DNA of 64,000 nt from Adiantum capillus-veneris. Lineage: Eukaryota > Streptophyta > Polypodiopsida > Polypodiales > Pteridaceae. Positions 48,173-59,382 of this stretch are shown piece after piece (the first letter of the stretch is position 1; every line of letters begins with the position of its first letter). Under the pieces are notes generated by a model. That model had not been told where the DNA came from. It saw only the letters and a list, made by a program, of their open reading frames with translations, and did not search any database. Both the position numbers and the translations under genes were made by a program. Location: assembly GCA_014529385.2 (NCBI GenBank), contig CM043959.1, positions 15,090,309 through 15,154,308 on the forward strand, given 5' to 3'.

Positions 48173-48437
48173 GGGTAAAAGCGTGTAATGGTGATACCAC
48201 TTTTGGCACTTTTTGGTGGTACCCTTTTAAAAGAAGTTGGAAACGATAGATTTTTGCAAAAAAACCCAAAACTTGTCTGACTTTATACTTTTAGATTCTA
48301 CATGAAAAAATATATCCATTGATATATAGCATGCTAGTTTATTTTACAGGTAACACATGAAGATGGGGCTTGTAAAGTGCTACCAAAAGAGTGTCCAAGA
48401 CACCCCTTTTTGGTACCACCAATCCATGCTTTGGCCC
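48173..48437. mobile_element. 265-bp candidate MITE
   Basis: The left end GGGTAAAAGCGTGTAATGG and the reverse complement of the right end GGGCCAAAGCATGGATTGG stay about 75% alike for roughly 38 bases. ACCT flanks it on both sides (48,169-48,172 and 48,438-48,441), a possible 4-bp target duplication. The superfamily is not clear. Confidence 0.45.
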
Positions 48438-48976
48438 ACCTTCACATGAGGTTACAAACTAAAAAAGTTTGTGTGTAGGCGTATCCATGTATTCATTTGC
48501 ATCTTTAATGTAAAAGATCACAAGGGAAAAAGGATATTATTTGTACATCCACATACATCATGAGATCCCACAACCCATAATCTGATATATTGCTAAGTAT
48601 CCCTGTGTACAGTCATGAGAATCTCATCCATGCATGCTACCAAGATGATGGTAATCTGAGATAATCATAAGAGAGAGCCAAAACAAGCCAAGTTTCTCTA
48701 CATAGTACTCCTCGAACTCAACATAAAGGAGCTTATTATTATGTGGGTGTTTGTGTGTGGTGTTATATGAATGACAGAAAAAATCCCACCCTTAGGCAAG
48801 CCAGTCGAGTCAGAGATTATGAGACGGTGGGAAAAAAACCAAAGAGACCCAAATATTTTGTGTATCTCCTCATTTTGAAACAACCACTATATCAAAAAAA
48901 TCTCCAAAAGGCTGATCAATTTTTGATGCATAACTGAATATAGATGCAGATTTACTATGAGATTGAAAGAAGATTG
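48438..48976. other. stretch with no recognisable gene
   Basis: No supported coding or element ends; it is the left flank of the CACTA insertion. Confidence 0.35.
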
Positions 48977-49385
48977 ATACACTACAAGAGGTCGCTTACA
49001 TTCCAGTGTCAAATAACCGGCTTAATTGCGGGCATCGATATATGTGTAGGTAAGTATGGAGGGAGATGATTTTTTTAAAAAAAATCATTTTTGAATTTTC
49101 GACGCAGATTCCGATGTATCTTCTGACGCCTATACCATGTCTCTTTTGACGCCTGTATAGATGAATTTCTCGACACCTGAACCGATGTCTGTACCGATGG
49201 AACCTACAAAAACAAACCTGCGGGTCTTTCCTTGCGCATTTGTCTAGTTTTTGCACATCTTCTCTTGCCGTCCTCCTCCTCACCTACTGCAGATTTGTTG
49301 CCTAACAACTTGTGGGAGGTGAAAATCTTGCTTGTGGACTAATCTCTAGCACCAAGGTGAGATGCTTTTCAAGTTTTCTTGTAGG

Positions 49386-49411
49386 TTTAGGGTTTAGGGT
49401 ATAACATAGTG

Positions 49412-49469
<58 letters not shown>
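49386..49469. repeat. two telomere units and a (GT)n tract in the CACTA left arm
   Basis: 49,386-49,399 is exactly TTTAGGGTTTAGGG, two plant-type telomere repeats. (GT)n follows at about 49,413-49,469. Confidence 0.9.
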
Positions 49470-49472
<3 letters not shown>

Positions 49473-49879
49473 TTTTACAGGTTTAAGGATGTTTACAAGA
49501 CCCTTTATTGCTCAAAAAGGCCGCTTGTGATTGCTCAAATAGGCCGCTTGTGAGTGCTCAAAATTTTAATGTACATTAAATTAATTTGTATATTCACAAA
49601 ATAAAATTTCATGCTTTAAACTTTCAATGCTTTAATTTTTTATGCCATTTTGTTTAGAAATAATGCTTTGGAAAAAAATTGTTTTTAAATTATGGTTTGT
49701 GTAGTGAAATTATGATTTGGGCTAATTTTATTTTGAAATTATGCTTTGAAATTATGTTATGAAATTACGCTACCATCTCGTCATGTTGTTTCAAAATTAT
49801 GCTATGAAAAAATCTTGTTTTAAAATTATGTTTTGAAGAAATTTTGTTTTGAATTATGTCAATTTCAAAATTATCTGAT

Positions 49880-51071
49880 TGATGAGGTTTAGGTTATAGG
49901 TTTTGGTTAGGTTTAGTTTAAGTTATAGGCTACATTACGGTATAGCTAGGTTATAAGTTAAATTAGGTTAATTATACGTTAGGCTAGGTCAGATCACATG
50001 TTAGGTTAGATTAGGTTTATGTTATAGGTTAGGTTACGTTATAGGACGTTAATTAGGTTAGATTAGCTAAAAGGTTAGGTTCTAGGTTAGGTTTAAGTTA
50101 AAGATTAGGTTAAGTTAAAGTTTAGGTTAAGTTCTAGGTTATAGGCTAGGCTAGCTAGATTATAGGTTAGGTTTAGGCAACATGTTAGGTGGTTATAGGT
50201 TGTATATACGTAAAAGGTTAGGTTAGGTTATAGGTTTGGTTCAAAAAAGCAAACGAGGTTTCATCAAAGGAAGATTTTGTTTAGAAATAATGCTTAGGTT
50301 ATAGGTTTGGTTCAAAAAAAATATGATGCTCCCAACTGAAACATTGGCGGCCCATAACCATGATGTCAGTAGCTTACAAAATTATTGCCAAGTCCATTGC
50401 CCTAAGACTCTCTCTCACCCTAGAAAAGGGTATCACTCCTCACCAACAAGGTTTCATCAAAGGAAGATTTATTTAAGATAACACCTTGACAGCCGCAATG
50501 GTTGGATTAGAATACACACCATTCACCATGCGAGATTGTGTCGATTATTGGTTAGGTTAGAGCTAGCGACAAATAGTAGAAAAAACGCAAACGGGCTTCG
50601 ATTATGTTAGGTTATAGGTTAGGTTTAAGTTATAGGTTATGTTAGGTTAGAGCTAGCGGCAATTTAATAGTAGAAAAAACGTATGTAAACGGACTTCGAA
50701 GATGACTCGTGTACTTCAAAAGATGCAAATAGACTTCGATTAGGTTAGGTTATAGGTTAGATTATAGGCTAAGTTAGATTATAGGTTAGGTTTAGGTTTA
50801 GGCTACAAGTTAGGCTAGATTATAGGTTAGATTAGAGCAAATGGACTTCGAAGATGACTAGTGTACTTTAAAAACCGCAAAGAGACTTCGGTTAGGTTAT
50901 AGATTAGGTTTAGGTTATAGGTTAGATTATATGTTAAGTTAGATTATAGGTTAGGTTAGAGCTAGCGGCAGATTTATAGTAGCAAAAATACAAACGGACT
51001 TCAAAGATCTCGTGTACTTCAAAAAACGCAAACGGGCTTCAGTTAGGTTAGCCTATAAGTTAGGTTTAGGT
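49880..51071 (+). repeat. telomere-like degenerate array, left part
   Basis: The G-rich plus strand is built of GGTTAGG, GGTTTAGG and GGTTATAGG words, resembling but not equal to plant TTTAGGG telomere DNA. Interleaved is a unit with GAGCTAGCGGCAA, TAGTAGAAAAAACGCAAACGG and ACTTCGAAGATGACTCGTG that recurs near 50,551, 50,652 and 50,958 at irregular spacing. It lies between the CACTA left arm and the transposase gene. No protein is encoded. Confidence 0.88.
50325..50520 (+). pseudogene. LINE reverse transcriptase fragment inside the array
   Basis: The plus strand reads W-R-P-I-T-M-M-S-V-A-Y-K-I-I-A-K, then LEKGITPHQQGFIKGRFI, a stop, and D-N-T-L-T-A-A. This matches the non-LTR RT segment R-P-I-S-L-x-N-V-x-Y-K-I-x-A-K followed by Q-x-G-F-x-x-G-R-x-I-x-D-N. 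A short extra copy of GGTTTCATCAAAGGAAGATTT lies at 50,249-50,269. No endonuclease or further RT motifs are present. Telomere-like array flanks it on both sides. Confidence 0.75.
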
Positions 51072-51075
51072 TTAA

Positions 51076-52414
51076 CACTAGAATGGTAACCTAACAGGAC
51101 ATAAAAGTGTCCTTTCAGGGTTTTGGGAAAAATTTCCAAAACCATAGTAGATCCACTCATTTTGAAAAATCCATTCATGAGCTTATAGTTCAATAACTAC
51201 TACATATGGAAAAAATGAGAAACTTGTAATTTTTCTCATCCCTTGGTCACTACAAGCCTCCAAAGTTGATAGACCAGTGCATTTTGCCCAAAACAACAAT
51301 TTCTTACGGTTGATTGCATATAAATAAGAGTGGAGATTTTTGTAGGACATGAGATAAAATGCCCCGTCAACTTCAATGGGTTGGTGACCAAAACATATGG
51401 TTGCTTTTACCTCACTAATTTTTTTTTGGGCAAAAAAATAGGTACAAAAAAGTTGCATTTTTGTCATTCTGCGGACCTATCATCAAAGTTTCTATAGTCA
51501 CGCTCAATACAGATACTATATACATGTTTTCTTAGTTCCCTTTGGGCCTCTGGATTCAAAAGAATCCATGGAGCATGTCAAAAGGATAATGGATCTCTTA
51601 CAATTGGAACCTTGGGGGCAATGATAAAGTGCTAAATACAGCAAACATGAAAAAATTGGGTTTAGCATTATGACCTCTAGAAACCCATAGAAACTACTCA
51701 ATATCTAGCCAAGTTTGTAGTCTATGATTAGATATGGTCACTACCTACAAATTACACACAATTGGCCTAAGAAACCAACAATATTGAGAAAGTTATACTT
51801 GCTACTCTAAAATGTATCATATTCTTAGCAATCAAAAACCTCAACCATCATCATATACTATGCTATATAGCATATTAGGTCCCCCAAAACTCAAGGAATA
51901 TTAGCTTTATGTTATACATTACACTTACACAATCAAAATTGAATTTGGATATCAAGAAAGCCACCAAAAAAATCATAAAAGTGTTAATTTTGGCCAAAAA
52001 AACAGGATTATGCAATTCTTGTAAATTGGTCATAACTTTCAATTTTAACACTTAGCTCTCCCTACAAGCATCAAAACATGTTGAGAACTATGAAGGCCTA
52101 ACCTCTAGCCATCTAAACCTCACAAACATGAAGTATATAGTGGTATAGTCGCCAAAAATTGAAAAAAAAGCCAAAAACAGGACCCGTTTTTTCACACAGT
52201 TTAGGTTCAAAAATGTTGTGCAAGAGTAAGGTTAATGGTGAGATCGATACTAAAAAAAAAATGCTAAGTTTTTTTCAGCTCATAAGGCAACTTTGTGGAT
52301 ATATAGCACCTAGAAATTCATTTTCATACTCTTCAAATAATTCAAGCAAAATGGTCACTTAACAGGACACAAAAGTGTCCAAGGACATAAAAGTGTCCTG
52401 TTACCATTCTAGTG
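51076..52414. mobile_element. 1,339-bp TTAA-flanked piggyBac-like non-autonomous element
   Basis: Terminal inverted repeats CACTAGAATGGTAAC are perfect for 15 bases and are flanked by TTAA on both sides (51,072-51,075 and 52,415-52,418). The ends resemble the known piggyBac terminus CCCTAGAAAGATA at 10 of 13 positions. Inside each end is a quasi-palindrome AGGACATAAAAGTGTCCT, repeated once more on the right. Internal frames of 94, 61 and 67 codons show no DDE transposase motif, so it would depend on transposase from elsewhere. The surrounding telomere-like array resumes on both sides. Confidence 0.8.
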
Positions 52415-52418
52415 TTAA

Positions 52419-53230
52419 GGTTATGTTAGGTTTAGGTTTAAGTTTATGTTAGGTTAGGTTTAGGTTACAGGTTAGGTTAGATTATAGGTTAGGTTAGAGC
52501 TAGCAGCAAATTAATAGTAGAAAAAATGCAAACAGACTTCGAAGATGCCTCATGTACTTCAAAAAATACAAACGAACTTTGGTTAGGTTAGCCTATAGGT
52601 TAGGTTAGTCTATAGGTTAGGTTTAGGTTTAGGGTTATGTTAGGATAGGTTAGGTTAGTCTATAGGTTAGGTTTAGGTTTAGGGTTATGTTAGGTTAGGT
52701 TAGGTTTAGGTTATATGTTAGGTTAGATTATAGGTTAGGTTAGAGCTAGCGAAAATTAATAGTAGAAAAAACGCAAACAGACTCGTGTACTTCTAAACAC
52801 GTAAACGGACTTCGGTTAGGTTATAGGTTAGGTTAAGGTTATAGGTTAGGTTATATGTTCTATGTTATGTTAGGCTAGATTAGGTTTAGGTTATAGGTTA
52901 GTTTAGATTATAACTTAGGTTAGAGCTAGCGGGGGTTTCAAGAATGACTTGTGTACTTCAAAAAATGCAAACAGACCTCGATTAGGCTATGTTATAGGTG
53001 AGGTTATAGGTTAGGTTTAATTTGGTCATAGGTTAGGTTAGGTTATGGGTTATAGGTTAGGTTTAGGTTATAGGTTTGAAAAGCGCTAGCGTAGTTGGAC
53101 TTCAAAAGCGCACACAGACTTCGAAAACACTAATATATAGTCATTGACCCTGTGGTCCTAATCTCTGTGCAACTCTAGACCAAGGTGTGCGGGGATCGGG
53201 CATGGATAAAGAATGTGAGGTTGTTAGAGC
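52419..53230 (+). repeat. telomere-like degenerate array, right part
   Basis: This continues the GGTTAGG/GGTTTAGG/GGTTATAGG array, with further copies of the GAGCTAGC-containing unit near 52,497, 52,742, 52,925 and (diverged) 53,226. The sequence TTAGTCTATAGGTTAGGTTT occurs twice in tandem at 52,600-52,690. Confidence 0.85.
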
Positions 53231-53480
53231 TAGAGGCAAATAGTTGAAAAAATGCAATCGGACTTCAAAAGCGCCTTGTGTACTTCAAAATGCAAACAAA
53301 AATTGATAAACAAAGTAAAATAACGTAATCGGACTTCAAAAGCGCACGCAGACTTCAACAACCTTAATATATAGTCATTGACCAATAAAGACGAGATTAT
53401 TACCCTGTGGTCCTAATCTCCGTTCACCTCTAGATCGAGGTGTGTGGAGATCGGGACTGGCTAGAGAATGTGAAGTTGTC
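53100..53480 (+). repeat. 240-bp direct repeat at the array edge
   Basis: CTTCAAAAGCGCAC, AATATATAGTCATTGACC and CCTGTGGTCCTAATCTC occur in order near 53,100-53,180 and again near 53,335-53,430. The second copy also contains AATAAAGACGAGATTATTA, absent from the first. Confidence 0.7.
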
Positions 53481-53561
53481 ATGAATTGTCATGTAGTTAG
53501 TAGTGTGTAGTTATACAACTAGAGTGTTTTAATTATTTGTTGCATCATTGGTAGATAAAGT

Positions 53562-56500
53562 ATGGACGATAGGATGGCGTATCCTTGTGCGCATTGCAAG
53601 CATCAAATCTTTTGAAAATAAAAAATTTGCAGTCAGCATATATGCAATCACAGTCTCTTTCCAATATAGCAACTACAAGACCTGCGTTATCGATCTCATG
53701 GTCTAGAGACAAGAGATCAAACACTGCAAGTAGATATTACTCCAACTTTATCCCCCCCAGAGAAGACGATTTTCAAACGAACAGCCATCGACTGAGTCCT
53801 TACAACCAATATCTGATGTGGCATTCCAAGAAGTAGAGATGGAGCAGATGTTAGACACGTTCTTTGACATGGATCCCATCATTGAAAACATAGAAGACGA
53901 CAACATTCAATGCAATACTGCGGACCAACCTCAATCATCCCGTCCATATCGACGGCATGCTAGCAACGATAAAGAGGGTCATATGATACAAACTCTTGCA
54001 TGCATGTCGCTTTACAATGGTGCAAAAATCTCAGTTCTCCGTACCGTGTTGGCAATGCTTAATTTGCAATCTGTGTCTACGAGTGGTCTGACGCCTCAGT
54101 CATCACAGATCTTTTTAGGTAAATACATTGTATCCTAAGCATGATAAAGTGCATGTGGTCAGTTCAATAATGTGAACAAGGGGCTGACTTGTTCATGTAA
54201 CGGCAGGTTGCTCATCGAGGAAATCTTGCTAGAAGGGAATCACATGCCCACTACCCGTCCAGCCGCTAAAAAGCTTCTTACTAATTTGGGATTATCAAAA
54301 AATACATGCATGTTCTAATGATTGTATACTTTTTTGCAATGAGTTTGCAAATTTGGAACAATGTCTCAATTGTGGATCAAACAGGTATAGAGAGGAAACA
54401 TGAGGAAAATTTATCCCTACAAAGGTCCTTTGATACTTTCCTATCATTCCAAGAATAAAGATCATGTTTAGGTGCAAGTCCATAGCCGCTTTGATGACAT
54501 GGCACTCAAATACTAGATCGACAAATAATGTGATGCGGATACCTACTGACTCTCGTGCATGGAAGCACGAGAGTCAGTAGGTATGTGCATGGAAGCACAT
54601 AGAGGAAAGTTGGCCTACATTTAAGAACGAGCCTCGATGTATCCACTTTGTTCTAGCAATGGACGGAGTAAATCCATTCGGATTACGGAGTTCTTCATGG
54701 AGCATGTGGCCTATCTGTCTGTTTAATTATAATCCTCTACCATGGCTAGCTATCAAGAAGGGCCATCTGTTATTTTCACTGATCGTCCAAGGAAAGTACA
54801 ACGCAAAGAACATGGACGTCTATATGGCACCACTTATAGAAGAGCTCCAAATCTTGTGGGCAGGAATGAATGTGGTTGATATGTCCCAACCAATCGGACG
54901 ATGGAATGTACATGTGCAAGGTATTCTCATGTGGACCATGCATGATTGTCCAGGCTTCGGTGAGTGCTCAGGTAAGTGCCTTTGAAACCCTCACACACAT
55001 GTTATTCCTAGCTATGCCAACCCTTTTATATTTTAATGTTGTGATGTTTCAGGCTTGAGTTACTCGGGCAATCATGCATGTCCAAAATGTGGTTCCCGAC
55101 TTGGCTTCCACCTCTCTGAGCATTTGAGCAAGACAGTTTACGAGGAGCATGGTAGATTTTTTCCTTAACGACATGAGCTACCTGGACCAAACATATGCAA
55201 AAAAAACATGCATCCACTGAAAGCGAGCGATTGGAAAAACATGTGGCTGGAGAGGGGAGATTTCATGCCACCTAGAATGGAAAGACTTTCTATTTTCCAT
55301 GAACTCCCGTACTGGAGTGACCTATTGATTAATCATTTGCTTGACCCAATGCACATCTTCAAGAATGTGGGGGAGATCATACGGAAAACCATCACTGGAA
55401 AAAGGGAGAGCAAGGCCCAAAAAGATGACCTACAGGCTGTGGGTCGAATGCCAGAGATGTGGCCTCGACTTAAACCCAATGGGAAGTTTGCTATACCAGA
55501 AGGACCATGGGTTTTGAGTTGTGCAGAAGAGAAACAAGTAAAGAAGACTATATCTTCATTCAAGACTCCCACTGGGTGCATGCAATGTTTGAAAATGGCT
55601 TTTACAAGAGATGACAATCTCAGTGGTCTTAAGCCCCACGATTGGCACAAATTTTTATAGTTTATCTTACCAATTTCCATAAAGGATTGTTTGACAGATG
55701 ACATTAGAAGAAAAATCTACAAAATCAGTGAGTTGGCACGTTGGATCAGTTCAAAAGAGATAAGAGAAGAGAGCATCGATGCAGCAAACTTAAATGCTAT
55801 TGAAGCAATGTGCATGGTGGAGAAGTACTTTCCAACAAACATTCTTACCATCCAAATGTATGTACTTGTGCATGTGGTCGATGAAGTTGCAGTTTTGCTG
55901 GGGTAGTCCATAGCAGGTGGATGTTCTTCTTGGAGAGATTTATGAAGACTTTAAAGGGTTTCGTTCATCAAAGGGCTCGTACCGAGGGTAGCATGGCCGA
56001 AGGATGACTTGTACAAGAGTCTCTTGTCCTCATTAGTGAATTTTGGGTCTCAATGATCAAGAGATGCCCTGAATGTGGACTATTGAGATCAATGTAAAGG
56101 TGACAGGGGACGAGCCACAGGGACAACCCATCGTTAGGAAGATGGACATCACAATGCGAGAAAAGGTTATCAGATTTTGCCTTCTCAACTCGGACATCAT
56201 GCAAAAGTGGCTAAAGAGGTACGAAGGGGAAAAGAAACAACGCTTGATAGATCACCTGCAATTCAAGCGCAACCCTGCCACTAGAAACCTTCCTTTTTCA
56301 AATCATCTTTAGAAATTGCCTAACTTTCCAACTGGCCGGTGGTTAGATGCGACAATCTCAGAGGCAAAGAGGAATGGAGTGTTGATTATTGAAGAGGAAG
56401 AGGAGATGTCAAGGGGTTGCAATTGGCATGTATATTTTCACAACTTTCTTTTCAAGCTCCATATGATAGCATTACCTTAATAACTTTAAGTCTGTTTCAA

Positions 56501-57243
56501 TTTGGTGGCTACAGTATCGGAAATATGGAGCTTTGTGGTCACATGGGAAGCACTTCAGAGTGCAACGGATCGACAAACAAAGGGTCACTTTTGACAGTGG
56601 TGTTAGGGCAAGCTTCGTCCAAGAAAGTAGGAGTAGTGCCAGGGATGAGAACACGGAGACTAGCCAACTTGAATACTTTGGCTATATCCAAGACATCTTG
56701 AAGATTAGCTTTAGAAAGTTTGATATTTTTATCTTTGATGTCAAGTGGTTCAAAGTGATAACCAGCGGCCCTAATACAATTGTGCACAAAGACAAGAGTG
56801 GATTGATTCAAGTGAATTCTAGGCGGGTGTGGACAAATGCACGGGATGCATTCGTACTTCTGGAGCATTGTGAACAAGTTGTGTTCACACTAGATCCAGT
56901 GTGGAGAGACAATGATGAAAACGATTTGTCTAAAGAGCACTGGCTTTATGTTGTTCAAGTTGCTCCATGGAGCAAGTAAGTGTGTGAAGGATTGGATGGT
57001 GAGGCCGAAGAGGTGATGCATGAACAAAGTGTAGGGCCGACATATAAGTTTGGATTTTGAGCTGGAGGTCAATGGTGAGCATATGTTTAAACCTAGAGAT
57101 GAGTGTCAAATACTGAAGCTAATGCGGAGAGCGATGAAGAAGTAGGGTTTGATGATGAAGATACAAAAGTACAAATTGAGATAGACATCTTTGGTGCATC
57201 AAATCTCATAGAAGACGAGAGATTACCTAATGATTTTTGCTAG
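53562..57243 (+). pseudogene. CACTA tnp2-type transposase gene, decayed
   Basis: The gene runs with interruptions from an ATG at about 53,562. Readable parts include LYNGAKISVLRTVLAMLNLQ (53,818-54,138), the tnp2 core FVLAMDGVNPFGLRSSSWSM and W-A-G-M-N-V-V-D (54,640-54,985), an intron (GTAAGTG near 54,972 to CAG near 55,052), C-P-K-C-G with LLINHLLDPMHIFKNVGE (55,050-55,660), a DUF4218 part RWMFFLERFMKTLKGFVHQR (55,915-55,975), and a DUF4216 part YFGYIQDILKISFRKFDIF with FDVKWFKV (56,533-56,979). An acidic tail ends it. Stops at about 54,576, 55,168 and 55,658 plus frameshifts inactivate it. Tnp2 would bind and cut CACTA ends. Confidence 0.8.
54541..54600. repeat. perfect 18-bp-arm hairpin inserted in tnp2
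   Basis: ACCTACTGACTCTCGTGC and its exact reverse complement are separated by ATGGAA (54,541-54,582). GTGCATGGAAGCAC then repeats directly. The 30 extra bases are in frame but add a TAG codon to tnp2. Confidence 0.85.
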
Positions 57244-57395
57244 GAACTCTTTTGTAAAACTATTTTTATTAGTCTACAATACACTTTAGATTCATTCATT
57301 TGTGTTGGCGATTCGATTATATGTTATTTGTATTGATTAAGTGTTTCTTCTGTAAACTAACATACTTTGTGGGTGTATTTTGTGTATATGTAGCC

Positions 57396-58405
57396 ATGGC
57401 CGATGACGATGAGCCATACTCTCCTAGTTTTAGTTTTCCTGCCACTCCGGCCGGCATGTCACCCGAGTAGATGGGGCTTTTTTGACACAGTTCACACCGC
57501 AGATCGTGATGGCACAGAACCTTTGGGCAGCAGGTTCCTCTAGACCTACTATGATCAACCCTATGCCTAGGACTAGTGTGGTCCCTACACCGACCGGACC
57601 CACACCTCAGTCGAGTGTGCCCCCTACTGTGCCCCATACACCAACGGGTGGTTCATCCTCGAGACGAGGTAGGCATCGTTCTGGAGGTGGTGGTTGTTGT
57701 GGTAGCGGTTCTACCGATGCGTCCACACCACTGAGAGAGCACCCCCCACTCTCTTCAGTAGATAGTTCACCAATTGGCACACCACGTACAGCTTGGGAAT
57801 CGCACGAGCATGATTCTAGCAAGGTGTACAAGAGCAGGGATGGGGCTGTTGTAGCGGATAAGGTAAAAAAGGTCATGCGACATAGGATTTGACAGGGCCG
57901 TTCACAGAGAGTACAAGTGGGTGGAGGGGTACGATCAAGTCTCAAATGACTGGATTTTTGGGTGTGGCGAAGGCCACAATGTCACACTATCAGTCAAAGG
58001 CGAGAGATAGGTACAATGCTGGCAGTCCAAAGCCGGCATGGTTGGACATAAAGGAGTGGGTAGGGATTACACGAGAGACACAAGAAAATCTTGAGAGATT
58101 TCAACAGCAAAGAGATGCAGCCAGAACACGTTTAGAGTCTGCTGGAGCGTCACATCTTGGTTGTAGAGACTATGACACGCTTCGACGTAAGTTTGTAAGT
58201 ATCATACGTATGCTTTAAATTATTGAAAATATATATGTTGTTTGAAGATTTATCTCATGATTAAATCATAATTTTGCAGGAAGTTGCCTTGAAGCTCCTT
58301 CCGACACGCCGAGAGGAGAAGTATGGGTACAAGCATGGACTTGTGGTCCTTTTGACCGAGCTGGAGGAGGAGGGAGAGGAAGTCGATTGGGAGGCATTAC
58401 CATGA
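57396..58405 (+). pseudogene. second CACTA gene (Transposase_24/tnpA-like)
   Basis: It begins MADDDEPYSPSFSFPATPAG from the ATG at 57,396, is broken by a stop at 57,468 and a frameshift, and continues with a Pro/Thr/Ser-rich low-complexity part and a Gly-rich stretch. A helical region follows (57,889-58,195: MTGFLGVAKATMSHYQSKAR, W-L-D-I-K-E-W-V-G-I-T-R-E-T-Q) and, after a GTAAGT...TTGCAG intron (about 58,196-58,279), a short acidic end EVALKLLPTRREEKYGYKHG to EVDWEALP. Position downstream of tnp2 and this layout fit the second gene of plant CACTA elements, which binds subterminal repeats. Confidence 0.55.
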
Positions 58406-58770
58406 CGGTCTTCTTTGTACAATCTTACTCAGACATCTTCATACAGTCTTCTTTTTATATTCTTTTTTGTAGTTGTGGTCTTCTTAATACAGTCTTACTC
58501 AGTGAGTGTTTGCATGTACAGTTTAGTAGTGCTTATGTTTATGGTTTTGCATTCCGTTTGTGATTATGGTTTGTTTTGTAATTATGGTATGGCACAGAAG
58601 TTATGTTATGGTATGGCAAAGAGTTTTGGTCATGGTTTGGTAATTAAGTTATGATTATGGTTTTGCAATGATGTGGCAATCATGGTATGGTTAGGGTTTG
58701 ACAATCAAGTTATGGTTATGATTTTCAGTGATGGTATGGCAATCAAGTGATAGTTATGGTTTGGCAATCA

Positions 58771-58836
58771 GATTATGGTTATGGTTATGGTTATGGTTAT
58801 GGTTATGGTTATGGTTATGGTTATGGTTATGGTTAT
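58771..58836. repeat. (GGTTAT)n hexanucleotide array
   Basis: About 11 tandem GGTTAT units lie within a longer stretch of looser ATGGTTATGG and TATGGTATGG words (58,540-58,860). The Met-Val repeat frame across it is not a gene. Confidence 0.92.
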
Positions 58837-59021
58837 GCCGTTGTGCCTATGGTTTGGGAGTCGACGTTATGGTTATTCTTTTGGAGAATTTGTCATGATT
58901 AAGCTTTTGATTTTGTGGTTTTGTAATTCTTTTTACAGTTTTGCTAATCTGCATAGACCCGCTCTTTAGCGTCAACTTGTAGGTGGAGTGCAGTTGCTTG
59001 TGCACTCTTCCTTTGGGTAGA

Positions 59022-59082
59022 GAGGGCTATTTTCTATTGTTGCAGTACATGCAGCATCAATTCCCAGCCCTCTCTACCCAAA
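59022..59082. repeat. perfect 17-bp-arm hairpin in the CACTA right arm
   Basis: TTTGGGTAGAGAGGGCT (59,022-59,038) pairs exactly with AGCCCTCTCTACCCAAA (59,066-59,082) over a 27-nt loop; an A run follows. Confidence 0.85.
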
Positions 59083-59382
59083 AAAAAATTGTAGGTTTGG
59101 TCGTCGGAATAGAGTTCGGTATATACACCGGTACAGGCCTCAGAAGAACCGTGGGTATTGATTTAATTTCCGGCACGTGTAATTGTGTGCATACAAGAAT
59201 ATATCACTGCATATATTTCAACTGTTATAACTTGGCATATTTTGACGGTGCTTACCGGTATATATACCAACGCTACAATATCAGCGTTTACTACGATGCT
59301 TATTCCAGCGTATTTTATTTTTTAAAAAAACCTTTTCTCGTCGATATCTATGCCGATTTTTATGCGACGTGTTGTAGTGATA

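Larger units (their letters stand above)
48980..59379 (+). mobile_element. complete CACTA (En/Spm-type) DNA transposon, 10,400 bp
   Basis: The left end begins CACTACAAGAGGTCGC and the reverse complement of the right end reads CACTACAACACGTCGC, identical at 13 of 16 positions. ATA flanks both sides (48,977-48,979 and 59,380-59,382), the 3-bp duplication CACTA elements make. Subterminal words GACGC, CCGATG and their complements recur near both ends (49,100-49,200; 59,330-59,370). It carries a tnp2-type transposase gene, a second CACTA gene, a telomere-like array and nested insertions. The genes are decayed but the ends are intact, so it could perhaps have been moved by enzyme from another copy. 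Confidence 0.92.

Noticed and set aside
51183-51701. Transposase gene inside the TTAA element
   Set aside because: The minus-strand frames are short and show no DDE or Cys-rich piggyBac motif.
49880-53230. True telomere
   Set aside because: The units are degenerate and mixed, flanked by transposon sequence on both sides, and only two exact TTTAGGG units occur nearby.
58775-58969. Met-Val repeat protein
   Set aside because: Product of the GGTTAT hexamer array.
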